DNA of 37,060 nt, from the NCBI GenBank assembly GCA_964401455.1, contig CAYNYI010000013.1:1-37060 (forward strand), given 5' to 3'. The notes under the pieces were generated by a model that made no database searches, was not told where the DNA came from, and worked only from the letters and a program-made list of their open reading frames with translations. Below, piece by piece: positions 26,634 through 34,764 of the stretch. The position numbers and the translations under genes were made by a program. Source of the DNA: CAYNYI01 sp964401455 (GTDB lineage: Bacteria > Fibrobacterota > OXYB2-FULL-49-7 > CAYNYI01). Numbering within the stretch: position 1 is the first letter of the stretch; every line of letters begins with the position of its first letter.

Positions 26634-27647
26634 TTATTCAAAATCTTCCATTGAAAGTATTTCGTCATATTCGATGTTCCTGAGAGCTCTCTTACCAATC
26701 AGTTCTGTTATTTTAGATGGCGGTATTCCCGAAGCAGGTCTTTTTGTGATGAGCATTTCTCTTTTTACGACATCACCTTTTTTTATCCGCAAAGCGCTCA
26801 GGATGCTTCTACGACCGAGACGGATAGTCTCTGATTCAGAAGCAGACGGTTTTTTCTCCGGGCTTCCCATAATCATTTCGGCATTGCGAATTTCCTCAAT
26901 TAAAGTTTTCAACTCGCCGGGCTCCATAGAAGCTTTATGATCAGGGCCATCCATATTACGATCAAGAGTAAAATGCTTTTCAATTATTTCCGCGCCCGCA
27001 GCTACAGAAAGTACGGCTGCCGCGTTTCCGGGAGTATGGTCTGAATAGCCTACGGTACAATTATACCTTATTTTCATGGCTTTCATAGCATTAAGGTTAA
27101 CATCGGAAAGAGGAGCCGGATAGGCTGATGTACATTGCAGAAGAGCAAAATCAGAATTAATATCTTTTACAGAGTCTACTGCCTCATCAACTTCATCGAG
27201 AGTTCCTGCTCCGGTAGAAATAATCACAGGTTTATTTTTACGGGCTATATATTTTAGAAATTCAGTATCAGTCAATTCTCCGGCTGCTACTTTAAATTTT
27301 TCAACTCCCAGTTTTTCAAGAAGATCAACGCTTTCATAATCATAAGGCGTTGAAATAAATTCTGTTTTTTTTCCTCGGCAGTAATCCCTAAGCATTGCAG
27401 TATCTTCAGAAGACAGTTCAAGTTTTTTAAGCATTTGAAATTGATCTTCCTCGCTGCCGGAAGTGTTTTTCTGATATTCTTCCTTTTCAAGCCCTTTCTG
27501 TGCCAATAATTCTGCTTTAAAATTCTGGAATTTGACAGCGTCAGCTCCCGCAGAAACTGCTTCATCAACCATCTTGCGGGCAATTTCCATGTTACCATTG
27601 TGATTCACACCAGCTTCGGCAATAAAAAAAATCTTATTCAATTTCAT
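26634..27647 (-). CDS. legI: Nonulosonic acid synthase (N-acetylneuraminate/legionaminate synthase family)
   Basis: This 337-residue synthase condenses phosphoenolpyruvate with a 6-carbon amino sugar to form a 9-carbon nonulosonate. The TIM barrel shows FIAEAGVNHNG (8-18), AGADAVKFQ (33-41), GYSDHT (200-205) and EKHFTLD (223-229), with His204 and His225 as expected metal ligands. A C-terminal SAF/antifreeze-like domain fills about 275-335. Placement beside LegG, LegF and LegC homologues makes legionaminate or a derivative more likely than sialic or pseudaminic acid, since the LegG-type hydrolysing epimerase is used in the first two routes only and the LegC-type aminotransferase points to the diamino sugar. 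The start follows AGGGAG at a short spacing. Confidence 0.9.
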   Translation of the reverse strand: MKLNKIFFIAEAGVNHNGNMEIARKMVDEAVSAGADAVKFQNFKAELLAQKGLEKEEYQKNTSGSEEDQFQMLKKLELSSEDTAMLRDYCRGKKTEFISTPYDYESVDLLEKLGVEKFKVAAGELTDTEFLKYIARKNKPVIISTGAGTLDEVDEAVDSVKDINSDFALLQCTSAYPAPLSDVNLNAMKAMKIRYNCTVGYSDHTPGNAAAVLSVAAGAEIIEKHFTLDRNMDGPDHKASMEPGELKTLIEEIRNAEMIMGSPEKKPSASESETIRLGRRSILSALRIKKGDVVKREMLITKRPASGIPPSKITELIGKRALRNIEYDEILSMEDFE

Positions 27648-27662
27648 AACTCCCTACTATTG

Positions 27663-28847
27663 TCAATATGTTATATCTTTCGCTATAAGCTGTTTTTTTG
27701 TTTTATTAATATTCTTAATAAAACCTAATATTTTACCCGCAGCATTACCATTTCCGTAAATTTTTTTGCAGTTCTTAAGCTCTTTTCTGTACACAGGATC
27801 GTTTATTATCCGGTTGACCGTATCCGCTATGATCTGTTCCTGATGCGGCACAAATACAACATTTCCTCCGTGGGACCTTTCCTTCTGCCTATTTCCGACA
27901 TTCACGGAGGGTATACGGAGAAATCCTCCTTCGAGAAGGGCCATACTGGAATTCCCGACAAGACAGTCTATATTTCTCAGCAGATTCACAAACTGCAGCC
28001 TCGGTATGTAACGAGTCACAAAATACCCATACTCCGAAGAAAGTTCTTCAATAGTTTTTATAATATCGGGGCTTCCAGAATCAGAATTAGGATAATTAAC
28101 TATCACATTTGCCCCTACTTCTTTCAGAGCCCGCAGTGTAACACTAATCTGGCCGGAACCCTCTGCTGCTTCGCTGCTAATAACATGTTGAATAACAAGC
28201 ACAACAGGTTTCTCTGTATTTTCTATTCCAAAATATTCAAATAATTCGTCCCGGCTTATTTCAGGTACTTCCTTGAACCGGTCAAGAGCGGGATTACCGC
28301 TGTTGCATATACGGAAAGGCTCTTCACCAAGCCGTCTTAGTCTTTCCGCATGAGCTTCACACGCGGTAAAATGTATTGACGCCAACTTTGTGGCTGCATG
28401 TCTTATTGGTTCATCGACATCTCCAGCAGATTCACCCGGATAACTTCGGTCACCTCCGAATATGTGTATAAGGGGTATCTCAAGATATGTACAAGCAATA
28501 CCGGAAACAACAGTCTCTTCCCTGTCGCCGGCCACCATAACATAATCGGGAGAAACATCGTTGAGAACCTCGGAAAGTTCCGAAAGAAGTATTCCTGCTC
28601 CTTTCGCCTTCCCAATACTTTTTCCCGTATTCAGCAGATTATGTATTTCTCTTTCTACACGGAAACCATCATTCCTGATTGTTTTAATGGTGTAGCCATA
28701 CTCTTCCGAAAGATGCGCCCCGAATACGACCAGTCGAAGATCAAACTCAGGATCCGAATTTAAAGCCCTAAACACAGAATACACCAAGTCGTACTCAGAA
28801 CGGCTGCCTGTAACGGCTATTATTTTCTTTTTAACACTGCTACTCAT
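27663..28847 (-). CDS. legG: Hydrolysing nucleotide-sugar 2-epimerase (NeuC/LegG family)
   Basis: This 394-residue GT-B-like enzyme releases the nucleotide while inverting carbon 2, giving the free manno-configured sugar used by the synthase next door. Diagnostic motifs are TGSRSEYDL (13-21), VAGDRE (105-110), HIFGGD (128-133), DEPIRHA (145-151) and, near residue 300, VGNSSMALLEG followed by VNVGNRQKER. These match NeuC and LegG. In this context the substrate is probably a nucleotide-linked 2,4-diamino-2,4,6-trideoxyglucose carrying one or two N-acyl groups. Its ATG lies 8 nt inside the end of the WbqC-like gene, with GGAG 7-8 nt upstream. Confidence 0.9.
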   Translation of the reverse strand: MSSSVKKKIIAVTGSRSEYDLVYSVFRALNSDPEFDLRLVVFGAHLSEEYGYTIKTIRNDGFRVEREIHNLLNTGKSIGKAKGAGILLSELSEVLNDVSPDYVMVAGDREETVVSGIACTYLEIPLIHIFGGDRSYPGESAGDVDEPIRHAATKLASIHFTACEAHAERLRRLGEEPFRICNSGNPALDRFKEVPEISRDELFEYFGIENTEKPVVLVIQHVISSEAAEGSGQISVTLRALKEVGANVIVNYPNSDSGSPDIIKTIEELSSEYGYFVTRYIPRLQFVNLLRNIDCLVGNSSMALLEGGFLRIPSVNVGNRQKERSHGGNVVFVPHQEQIIADTVNRIINDPVYRKELKNCKKIYGNGNAAGKILGFIKNINKTKKQLIAKDITY

Positions 28848-29568
28848 ATGACCACTCCGGACTGCTTTCTCTTATTAATCTTGAGGATTCTTCCGGCCCC
28901 TCATTAAATACCATATCCATAACAGAACATCCTTCAATAAAACCAGGTCCCTGCTGGCGATATAAAGGATGAACAAATTCCTGATAAAAAACTTCTATAC
29001 CCTCTTTGCGAAAAGCTTCATCATCCATATAATTTCTTGCACCTTGTCCTGAATAATAAACTTCTCCTCCGACCTTTTTTACAATATCCAGAATCAGCCC
29101 TGACTTATGGCCGGAAGCGTCAAGCTCTGAAGCTTTCATAAATACCACATCCAGCCCTAGCAAAGTGGATAATTTTTCCGTTGAAGCCATGCTGATATCA
29201 CCGAGCAGAGAAAATCCTTTATTCAAAGTATTTCTTATTTCGTCTATATATTCCTCAAAATAGGGCGCAACCCGGTAGTTTTCCTGTATAACTCTATTAT
29301 GTTCATCAATCCAGTCTTTACCTGTAATATTAACATCTTTTATAAAGCAACGCTTGTCTTCTTTATTATAAGGAAGGGTAAGATATTTAGTTTTTGGGGC
29401 ATTAAAAATCTTATAAAGCGTCCTGTGCTGAAACCCCCGCCAGTGAAACTGTACATTATCCAAAAAAACGTGAATATCGCTACCGGCTATTTTATTAATA
29501 AGCCCTGCCCAGGGCCAGTACTGAGGCTGGTGTATAGAAACAACTTTCTTATTTTTATCTATACTCAT
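28840..29568 (-). CDS. WbqC-like family protein
   Basis: This 242-residue protein opens with the family signature SIHQPQYWPWAGLINK (11-26), followed by HVFLDNVQFHWRGFQHR (33-49), both typical of the WbqC-like family (PF08889). Members occur in O-antigen and rare-sugar clusters; I do not know an established biochemical role. Here the gene is embedded between the CMP-sugar synthetase and the 2-epimerase genes, overlapping them by 14 and 8 nt, so it very probably acts in the same pathway. An acyl transfer to an amino sugar would fit the missing LegH activity, but that is a guess. A strong GGAGG site lies 3 nt before the ATG. Confidence 0.85.
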   Translation of the reverse strand: MSIDKNKKVVSIHQPQYWPWAGLINKIAGSDIHVFLDNVQFHWRGFQHRTLYKIFNAPKTKYLTLPYNKEDKRCFIKDVNITGKDWIDEHNRVIQENYRVAPYFEEYIDEIRNTLNKGFSLLGDISMASTEKLSTLLGLDVVFMKASELDASGHKSGLILDIVKKVGGEVYYSGQGARNYMDDEAFRKEGIEVFYQEFVHPLYRQQGPGFIEGCSVMDMVFNEGPEESSRLIRESSPEWSYE

Positions 29569-30259
29569 TTTCCTCCATAAGCATTTCTGCTATCCGAAAG
29601 TCAAAAACGCTATCGATATCAATAGATGATATTCTGTCCATAACATACGGTACTGTATTGTTGGTATAGTAATCTTTCTCTCTTAAAAAAATACCGGTAT
29701 TTGCGGCATAAATCGCGCCGTTTAAGCTGAACACTTCCGGCAAATCCTGACGGCGGTGATAATTGTCCGGCCCACTGATATAAGGTTTGAGCCTGCCTTC
29801 AGTATCGATAGTTTTCATCCATGCCGGATGTTCTTCGGTCTTTACAACACTTACTACACTATCATAGTTATTGCTGACAAGTATTTCAAGAGCACCGTCA
29901 ATATGCTCTGTTTTTCGCAGCGGAGAAGTAGGCTGCAACTCAACAAAAAAATCCGGGATATATGATTCTTTTTCTTTTAAAAATTCAAGAGCATGTATAA
30001 GCGCATCATTACTCGGCGTTTCATCCCGCGCCAGATAATCTGGTCTCAGAAAAGGTGTCTCCGCTCCGCACACTCTGGATTCCTCCAGAATTTTTTTTGA
30101 ATCGGTGGTAACAATAAGCCGTGTAATGAACCTGGAAGCGAGTGCATACTCTATTGTCCAGCAAATCAGCGGTTTGCCTGCGAGAATCCGGATATTTTTA
30201 TCAGGGACTCCCTTAGAACCACCGCGAGCAGGTATTATACCCAGTATTTCCATACCCAT
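29555..30259 (-). CDS. legF: CMP-nonulosonate synthetase (NeuA/LegF family)
   Basis: This 234-residue cytidylyltransferase activates a nonulosonate with CTP for glycosyl transfer. The N-terminal CTP loop IIPARGGSKGVPDKN spans 8-22; it is followed by TTDS, LQPTSPLR and a Mg-binding VFSLNGAIYA stretch, all in family order and at family length. ATG 30259 was chosen because it shares a base with the TGA of the deacetylase gene (TGATG); a TTG at 30262 and an ATG at 30253 are alternatives, and no strong Shine-Dalgarno site separates them. Its product would be the donor for a nonulosonate transferase, which is not obvious among the transferases seen here. Confidence 0.9.
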   Translation of the reverse strand: MGMEILGIIPARGGSKGVPDKNIRILAGKPLICWTIEYALASRFITRLIVTTDSKKILEESRVCGAETPFLRPDYLARDETPSNDALIHALEFLKEKESYIPDFFVELQPTSPLRKTEHIDGALEILVSNNYDSVVSVVKTEEHPAWMKTIDTEGRLKPYISGPDNYHRRQDLPEVFSLNGAIYAANTGIFLREKDYYTNNTVPYVMDRISSIDIDSVFDFRIAEMLMEENEYR

Positions 30260-30924
30260 CAATCTTTCTCAAAAAGAATCCTGAGAGCCTCGGCATATCT
30301 ATACCCTGCACGGGAACCCCTGTAGGTCGCGAGAGCAAGAATGTTCTCCTCGCTGCGCGGGAAAGGGGGCTCTTTAATTTCAGATTCAAAAATTTTCATT
30401 ATTTCTATTTTCTTTTGTATATAACCCGTAATATCTACAAACAGGTTCGGAGAAAAGATTTCAGGTTCAATCATAGAAAACTCAGTCTCCGATAATGTTT
30501 CATAAGAAAGTATTTTCCTCACACCGTGCGATCTGAACGTCTTAAGCGCAGACTCCGCGGCTTTTGCGGTAATTTTATGGTCGGTATGGACATCCCCGGA
30601 GTGGGGTATATAAACTGTCTCCGCGCCTGTTTTGGCAAGGACAGCTTTTATTTCTTCTATCAAAACTCCGGAAGATATTTTTTCCAGTTCTGCAGTCGGG
30701 TGCTCCAGCTTAAAAACTTCAGAAAAGCCATAAGCACCGGCTGCTTTTTCTATTTCTTTTTTTCTTTTATTTACTGTTATTTCAGGCCAGCCGTGATCGG
30801 TAAATATATTAGTGATTATGAGCCAGAAAATTTCATCTCTATTCGAAGAATGCTTAAGCAGAGAACCTCCGCAACCAAGAGTCTCATCATCAGGATGCGG
30901 CGAAATAACAAGGATTTTTGACAT
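30259..30924 (-). CDS. PIG-L/LmbE family N-deacetylase
   Basis: This is a 221-residue zinc-dependent deacetylase of the LmbE/PIG-L family. It has the signature HPDDE (10-14) close to the N-terminus and the third zinc ligand in DVHTDHK (111-117). Relatives remove acetyl groups from N-acetylhexosamines in GPI anchor, mycothiol, bacillithiol and antibiotic synthesis. Lying between the formyltransferase and the CMP-synthetase genes with 3-nt and 1-nt spacing, it probably acts on an acetamido group of the nonulosonate or its hexose precursor, exposing an amine for another substituent. The exact substrate and the step in the pathway are inferences from gene order. Confidence 0.88.
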   Translation of the reverse strand: MSKILVISPHPDDETLGCGGSLLKHSSNRDEIFWLIITNIFTDHGWPEITVNKRKKEIEKAAGAYGFSEVFKLEHPTAELEKISSGVLIEEIKAVLAKTGAETVYIPHSGDVHTDHKITAKAAESALKTFRSHGVRKILSYETLSETEFSMIEPEIFSPNLFVDITGYIQKKIEIMKIFESEIKEPPFPRSEENILALATYRGSRAGYRYAEALRILFEKD

Positions 30925-30927
30925 AAG

Positions 30928-31596
30928 TTATATTTTCCCCGCATAATTGAAGCGGAATCCGTGAAGCTCTAAAATAGCTCCCGGAGCTCCTGGAAAATCT
31001 ACAGCATGAATACGTTTTTTTATTTCTTCTGCAGACATACTGTAATCAATTCTACACAAATCATTAAGCTGACTGCGCGTATACGGTTTTCGTTTCCATT
31101 CCTCTTGACAAAAAGGGAGCATTCTGCCGTTAATTATAAAAGTAGATATATCGTAAAATAAAGAGTGAATATAAGAATAACACTTTTGAGTTAAAGAATA
31201 GACAGTTTCGCTTTTTTCAATCGGGAACCGCCTCACTGCAATAATTTTACCCGTATCAACAGAAGGCTCCATGTGATGACATGTTATTCCGTACTCTTCT
31301 TCATTATTATATATCGCAAAATTAGTACAACCGATACCGGGATATTCAGGAGGACCGGGATGAAAATTGATTGAAGCCTTCTTAGCTTTAGATAAAAGCT
31401 GCTTCGGTATAATCCAAGGCGCAAGATATGAAATAATATAATTCCCCTCCCAGTCTAAAGCCTTTGCAGGAAAGGGCTCTCCTCGCTTACCAATGAAAAA
31501 TGTAGTATCTGGAAGCACCTGCTTTAGATATTCCTCAGCGAGTGCGCAAAATTTATCTCCTTCTTTCCCAAAAAACAAGCAATTTTCATAATTCAT
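30928..31596 (-). CDS. Sugar N-formyltransferase (formyl-THF dependent)
   Basis: This 222-residue protein is of the formyltransferase fold. The catalytic residues are in place: Asn77 and His79 in INFHPGPPEYPG and Asp114 in MEPSVDTGK, matching the N-H-D triad of methionyl-tRNA formyltransferase and the sugar N-formyltransferases. It lacks the long C-terminal domain of the tRNA enzyme, so a sugar amine is the likely acceptor, with N10-formyltetrahydrofolate as donor. It sits between the LegC-type aminotransferase, which would create the amine, and the deacetylase. The position normally held by LegH suggests a formamido group on the resulting nonulosonate. Confidence 0.87.
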   Translation of the reverse strand: MNYENCLFFGKEGDKFCALAEEYLKQVLPDTTFFIGKRGEPFPAKALDWEGNYIISYLAPWIIPKQLLSKAKKASINFHPGPPEYPGIGCTNFAIYNNEEEYGITCHHMEPSVDTGKIIAVRRFPIEKSETVYSLTQKCYSYIHSLFYDISTFIINGRMLPFCQEEWKRKPYTRSQLNDLCRIDYSMSAEEIKKRIHAVDFPGAPGAILELHGFRFNYAGKI

Positions 31597-31598
31597 TT

Positions 31599-32741
31599 TC
31601 AGCTCTTTTGTGGAGTACTGGGTAAATTTACAATTATGTTCTCTAATTTATTCGAATTTGTTAGCGCATCTTTGCTGCAGAGGGCATACATCTTTAAAGT
31701 ACTTAAAAGTTTCCATGCCGGCCTGGTCATAATACCATTGCTATTAGTATATTCCAAGAACTCATCCCGTTCTAACCGGTTTTTAAGAAGAAGCGTATTC
31801 AGCCAGAAATTAGATTCGGTTCCTTCGATCTCATCGAGAAAAGAATAACCGCTATTCCGAAAAAACTCATGATATCTTTTCGCGAGTGTGCGTTTTTCTT
31901 TAAGAATACCGGGTAGGTCCTCCATCTGGGCGCAACCGAGAGCAGCGTTTATATTTGGCAGTCGGTAATTAAAAGCAACACTGTCGTGGATATATTCCCA
32001 TTTGTGCGGGACTTTCGCAGTCGTAGTGATATGTTTTGCATCTCTTGCAAAATCCTCATCATCCGTGATTATCATACCACCGCCACCGGTAGTTATTGTT
32101 TTATTACCGTTAAAACTGAAAACTCCGGCTTTTCCGAAAGCCCCTGTATGTTTTCCGTTGTAAAAGCTGCCAAGAGATTCAGCAGCGTCTTCTATTAAAG
32201 AAATCCCGTAATAATCACAGATCGTTTTGATTTGAGCGATACGGCAGGGCAATCCGAAAGTATGCATAGGTACAACAGCCTTTACACATCGTCCTGTTTT
32301 ACGGTTGACAATTTTGCCGCCGTTAATATGACATGAATTCTCAAGAAAATTTTTTAAAGACGACGGTGACATTCCCGCTGTATCAAGATCAACATCAACA
32401 AAGACCGGATAAGCCCCGCAGTATGAAACGGCATTAGCAGTAGCCACAAAAGACAGGGGCTGAATAACCACTTCGTCATCCTGACCCACGCCCACAAGCG
32501 TTAACGCAGTATGCAAAGCTGCCGTGCCGTTTACACAAGCCACAGCGTGTTTAGCGCCTGTGTATTTGGAAATCATTTCCTCGAATTTGTCAACAAATTT
32601 TCCTACGGAAGATACAAATGTAGAATCGATACACTCGCTGAGGTATTTTTTTTCGTTACCTCTGAAAATGGGAGCATGCAGGGGGATAAAGTCTTTAGTA
32701 TCATAGTAATTACGAATGAACTCAAGCAACATTTTTTTCAT
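31599..32741 (-). CDS. legC: LegC-type PLP-dependent sugar aminotransferase
   Basis: This DegT/DnrJ/EryC1 family aminotransferase has 380 residues. It opens with the stretch FIPLHAPIF followed by STFVSSVGKFVDKFEEM, a pattern I associate with LegC. The PLP-binding lysine is Lys214 in FSFNGNKTITTGGGG, and the aspartate of the EDAAESLG block (184-191) would contact the pyridine nitrogen. In the legionaminate route LegC uses glutamate to put an amine on C4 of a 4-keto-2-acetamido-6-deoxyhexose. ATG 32741 was chosen over the in-frame start at 32810, which would overlap the epimerase gene by 53 nt; Met at 32732 is a further alternative. Confidence 0.87.
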   Translation of the reverse strand: MKKMLLEFIRNYYDTKDFIPLHAPIFRGNEKKYLSECIDSTFVSSVGKFVDKFEEMISKYTGAKHAVACVNGTAALHTALTLVGVGQDDEVVIQPLSFVATANAVSYCGAYPVFVDVDLDTAGMSPSSLKNFLENSCHINGGKIVNRKTGRCVKAVVPMHTFGLPCRIAQIKTICDYYGISLIEDAAESLGSFYNGKHTGAFGKAGVFSFNGNKTITTGGGGMIITDDEDFARDAKHITTTAKVPHKWEYIHDSVAFNYRLPNINAALGCAQMEDLPGILKEKRTLAKRYHEFFRNSGYSFLDEIEGTESNFWLNTLLLKNRLERDEFLEYTNSNGIMTRPAWKLLSTLKMYALCSKDALTNSNKLENIIVNLPSTPQKS

Positions 32742-32757
32742 CAGTAAAACCCAAGCT

Positions 32758-33729
32758 TTACGTGTTCCGATAACTTTTATCATCCGGAGTAGGAATGAAT
32801 TTTTTTCCAAGAATATCGATTAACTCCGAAATACCGTTTGGAACAGTCTTCGTAATTTTAAATCCAAGATTATTATTGATTTTTGAGAAATCAACTCTAT
32901 AGTCACGTGGGTCCTCATCTTTTTTAATATATTTTATGCGGGAGCCGGGGAGTAATTTTTGTATTTCTTCTACAATCATTTTTTTCTGATAATTCTCAGG
33001 AGTAGCCCCCACATTAAAAACATTCCGTGAAACTTTCTTCTCATCTGCCTCAACTACTAAAATTACAGACCGGGCGAGATCCTGGACATGGCAATAAGGC
33101 CGCCAGAACTGTTCTCCAAAAACCACAAGTTCCCGGCCTAAAAAAAGTTCCTTAGTAAATTCATTAACCGTAAGATCAAACCTGATTCTGGGTGAAAGAC
33201 CATAAACGGTGGCAAAGCGCAAGCAAACAGGATTACATATACTTTCGGAAGTACCAAGAAGGTATTTCTCTGCTTCAACTTTAAGCTCCGCATATAAAGA
33301 CACAGGCGCAAGCTCCGTTTCTTCTGTAACATATCCGTTTCCATCAGTCATTTTACCATAGTTGCTGCAAGTGGAGGCAAAAACAAATTTCTTCACATTA
33401 TTTTTTACAGCAGCACAATATAATTTTTTAGTACCCAAAAAGTTTGTTTCTGAAGCAATTTCAGGCTGGGCAGCGCAAGCCGGATCTCCAACAATCGCCG
33501 CAAGGTGAACAACGGCCTCTACGCCCCTTGTGGCATTAATACAAGCATCCTCATTCCTTATATCACCATATATAAATTCAAAATTTTCGAGATGTAAAAG
33601 ACCGAGTATTGTCTCTCCGCCGAAATCAAGTTTGTCGATTACCCTGACCGAATATCCTTTTTGCAGAAGCAGTCTTACAAGTACGCTACCAATATAACCA
33701 GCCCCGCCGGTAACAAGAATCTTATTCAT
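32758..33729 (-). CDS. NAD-dependent epimerase/dehydratase, first gene of the long operon
   Basis: This extended short-chain dehydrogenase has 323 residues with VTGGAGYIGS (6-15), HLAAIVGDPAC (75-85), FASTCSNYG (117-125) and the catalytic Tyr146-x3-Lys150 in SLYAELK. The C-S-N-Y-G variant and the GDPAC segment mark a subgroup of NDP-sugar epimerases or reductases seen in rare-sugar clusters. It does not look like LegB, so I do not assign the legionaminate 4,6-dehydratase step to it, though that cannot be excluded. ATG 33729 places the Rossmann motif normally; a GTG at 33774 in frame is less likely. No good Shine-Dalgarno site is visible. It starts 143 nt downstream of the flagellin stop, beyond a terminator. 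Confidence 0.82.
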   Translation of the reverse strand: MNKILVTGGAGYIGSVLVRLLLQKGYSVRVIDKLDFGGETILGLLHLENFEFIYGDIRNEDACINATRGVEAVVHLAAIVGDPACAAQPEIASETNFLGTKKLYCAAVKNNVKKFVFASTCSNYGKMTDGNGYVTEETELAPVSLYAELKVEAEKYLLGTSESICNPVCLRFATVYGLSPRIRFDLTVNEFTKELFLGRELVVFGEQFWRPYCHVQDLARSVILVVEADEKKVSRNVFNVGATPENYQKKMIVEEIQKLLPGSRIKYIKKDEDPRDYRVDFSKINNNLGFKITKTVPNGISELIDILGKKFIPTPDDKSYRNT

Positions 33730-33752
33730 AGTTTTACAAATCCAGTTTATGT

Positions 33753-33780
33753 ATTCTATACTGCCAGTATTCACCTACAA
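33753..33780 (-). promoter_or_regulatory. Candidate vegetative promoter for the glycan operon
   Basis: Between the flagellin terminator and the first operon gene, the minus strand carries TTGTAG, a 16-nt spacer and TAGAAT. The -10 box differs from consensus at one position, and the -35 box keeps only TTG. It lies about 25 nt upstream of ATG 33729, so the mRNA leader would be very short. It is the best match in the 80-nt gap, but weak matches are common in AT-rich DNA. No RfaH-type ops element was seen here. Confidence 0.3.
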
Positions 33781-33802
33781 ATATAAATCAGGCGACCCCC
33801 GC

Positions 33803-33847
33803 AAATCAAACAAATACGGCCGGAGCAAAATATTACCCCGACCGTAT
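33803..33847 (-). terminator. Intrinsic terminator after flagellin
   Basis: On the minus strand, 33847-33836 and 33825-33814 form a 12-bp fully paired stem, ten Watson-Crick pairs plus two G-U, around a 10-nt AT-rich loop. A T-rich tract (TTGTTTGATTT) follows at 33813-33803. The structure begins about 25 nt after the flagellin TAG. It should end the flagellin transcript and separate it from the downstream glycan operon. Confidence 0.75.
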
Positions 33848-33872
33848 AAAAAGAAATGACTTACCTGCTTTT

Positions 33873-34697
33873 CTAACTGAACAGCTTCAGCACACTCCTC
33901 ATATCTGTTCTAAACTGCGCTATCATGGATTGCCCGATTTCCTTTTGTATCTGCATAGCGGTGTACCGGGCAGTCTCGTAGGCGGCGTCAACCCCGATAA
34001 CACTCGACTGCGCCGAGGTAATATTTTCCTTTTTTGAGGCGGCAAGATTCAGATGAGAATCATTGGTATTCAAATATCCGCTGAAATTTCCTTCATCCTC
34101 GGTCACGGTTCCTATAGCGGTTTCTATAGAAGTTATGGCGGCATCAATAACCGCGTCTCCCTGGTCTTTATCAATATTAAGAGCATCAACAGATAAATCT
34201 GAAGCAGTCAGCTGGGTAAAAGTCAAAGTCTTGCTCTGGCTGTAATCTTCATTCAGATAAATATCTATACTTCCGGCGGCATTAACCATATTGGTTCCGT
34301 CATAAGAAGCGCTGTTTGCGAGAGAATCCAATTCCGCAATCAATTCCTGCAGTTCGTTATTCAGCGCATTTTTTTCGCTGTCCGATAAACCGGCGGTTTT
34401 TCTCTCCTGCGCAAGGTCCTCCATCTTGTAAAGTGTGTCTTTTATGCTTGTAATGGAGTCCATGGCTGTATTTACAAGCTCCTTACTGTCTCCAAGATCC
34501 CGCTCAATTCTTTCAATCGCACTTATATCATTTTCCATTTCTTTTGCGCGGTTATAAGCATAAAAATCATCATGCGGTTCCGCTACACGCATTCCCGTAG
34601 TAAGCCGTTTAATAGACTTGCTCAGTTGATTATTAATCTGCCTCTGAGAATTCGAGAAAAAAACCGTGTTTGAATATGACGTAGGTGACATAAACAT
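33873..34697 (-). CDS. fliC: Flagellin
   Basis: This 274-residue filament protein has the conserved N-terminal coiled-coil domain (about 1-143) with SKSIKRLTTGMRVAEPHDDFYAYN in place of the usual L-x-S-G-x-R-I-N-x-A-x-D-D-A-A-G block. SYDGTNMV (131-138) corresponds to the usual F-N-G-x-x-L turn. The C-terminal domain (about 190-274) has VIGVDAAYETARYTAMQIQKE and ends in SVLKLFS. The central domain is very short and rich in Ser and Thr, which are possible glycosylation sites. A GGGAG site lies 6-7 nt before ATG 34697, favouring it over Met3. It follows a consensus sigma-28 promoter and a long leader. Hook-associated FlgL is a less likely alternative, since it is usually longer. Confidence 0.88.
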   Translation of the reverse strand: MFMSPTSYSNTVFFSNSQRQINNQLSKSIKRLTTGMRVAEPHDDFYAYNRAKEMENDISAIERIERDLGDSKELVNTAMDSITSIKDTLYKMEDLAQERKTAGLSDSEKNALNNELQELIAELDSLANSASYDGTNMVNAAGSIDIYLNEDYSQSKTLTFTQLTASDLSVDALNIDKDQGDAVIDAAITSIETAIGTVTEDEGNFSGYLNTNDSHLNLAASKKENITSAQSSVIGVDAAYETARYTAMQIQKEIGQSMIAQFRTDMRSVLKLFS

Positions 34698-34764
34698 AAT
34701 ACACTCCCTTGTTTAAAATTACTCCGTTTTTAAATGTTCTTTTTATCCCCGATAAGAACAAATT

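Noticed and set aside
33730..33813. Possible RfaH/JUMPstart (ops) element before the operon
   Set aside because: I looked for GGCGGTAG-type sequence in the gap on the minus strand and found none.
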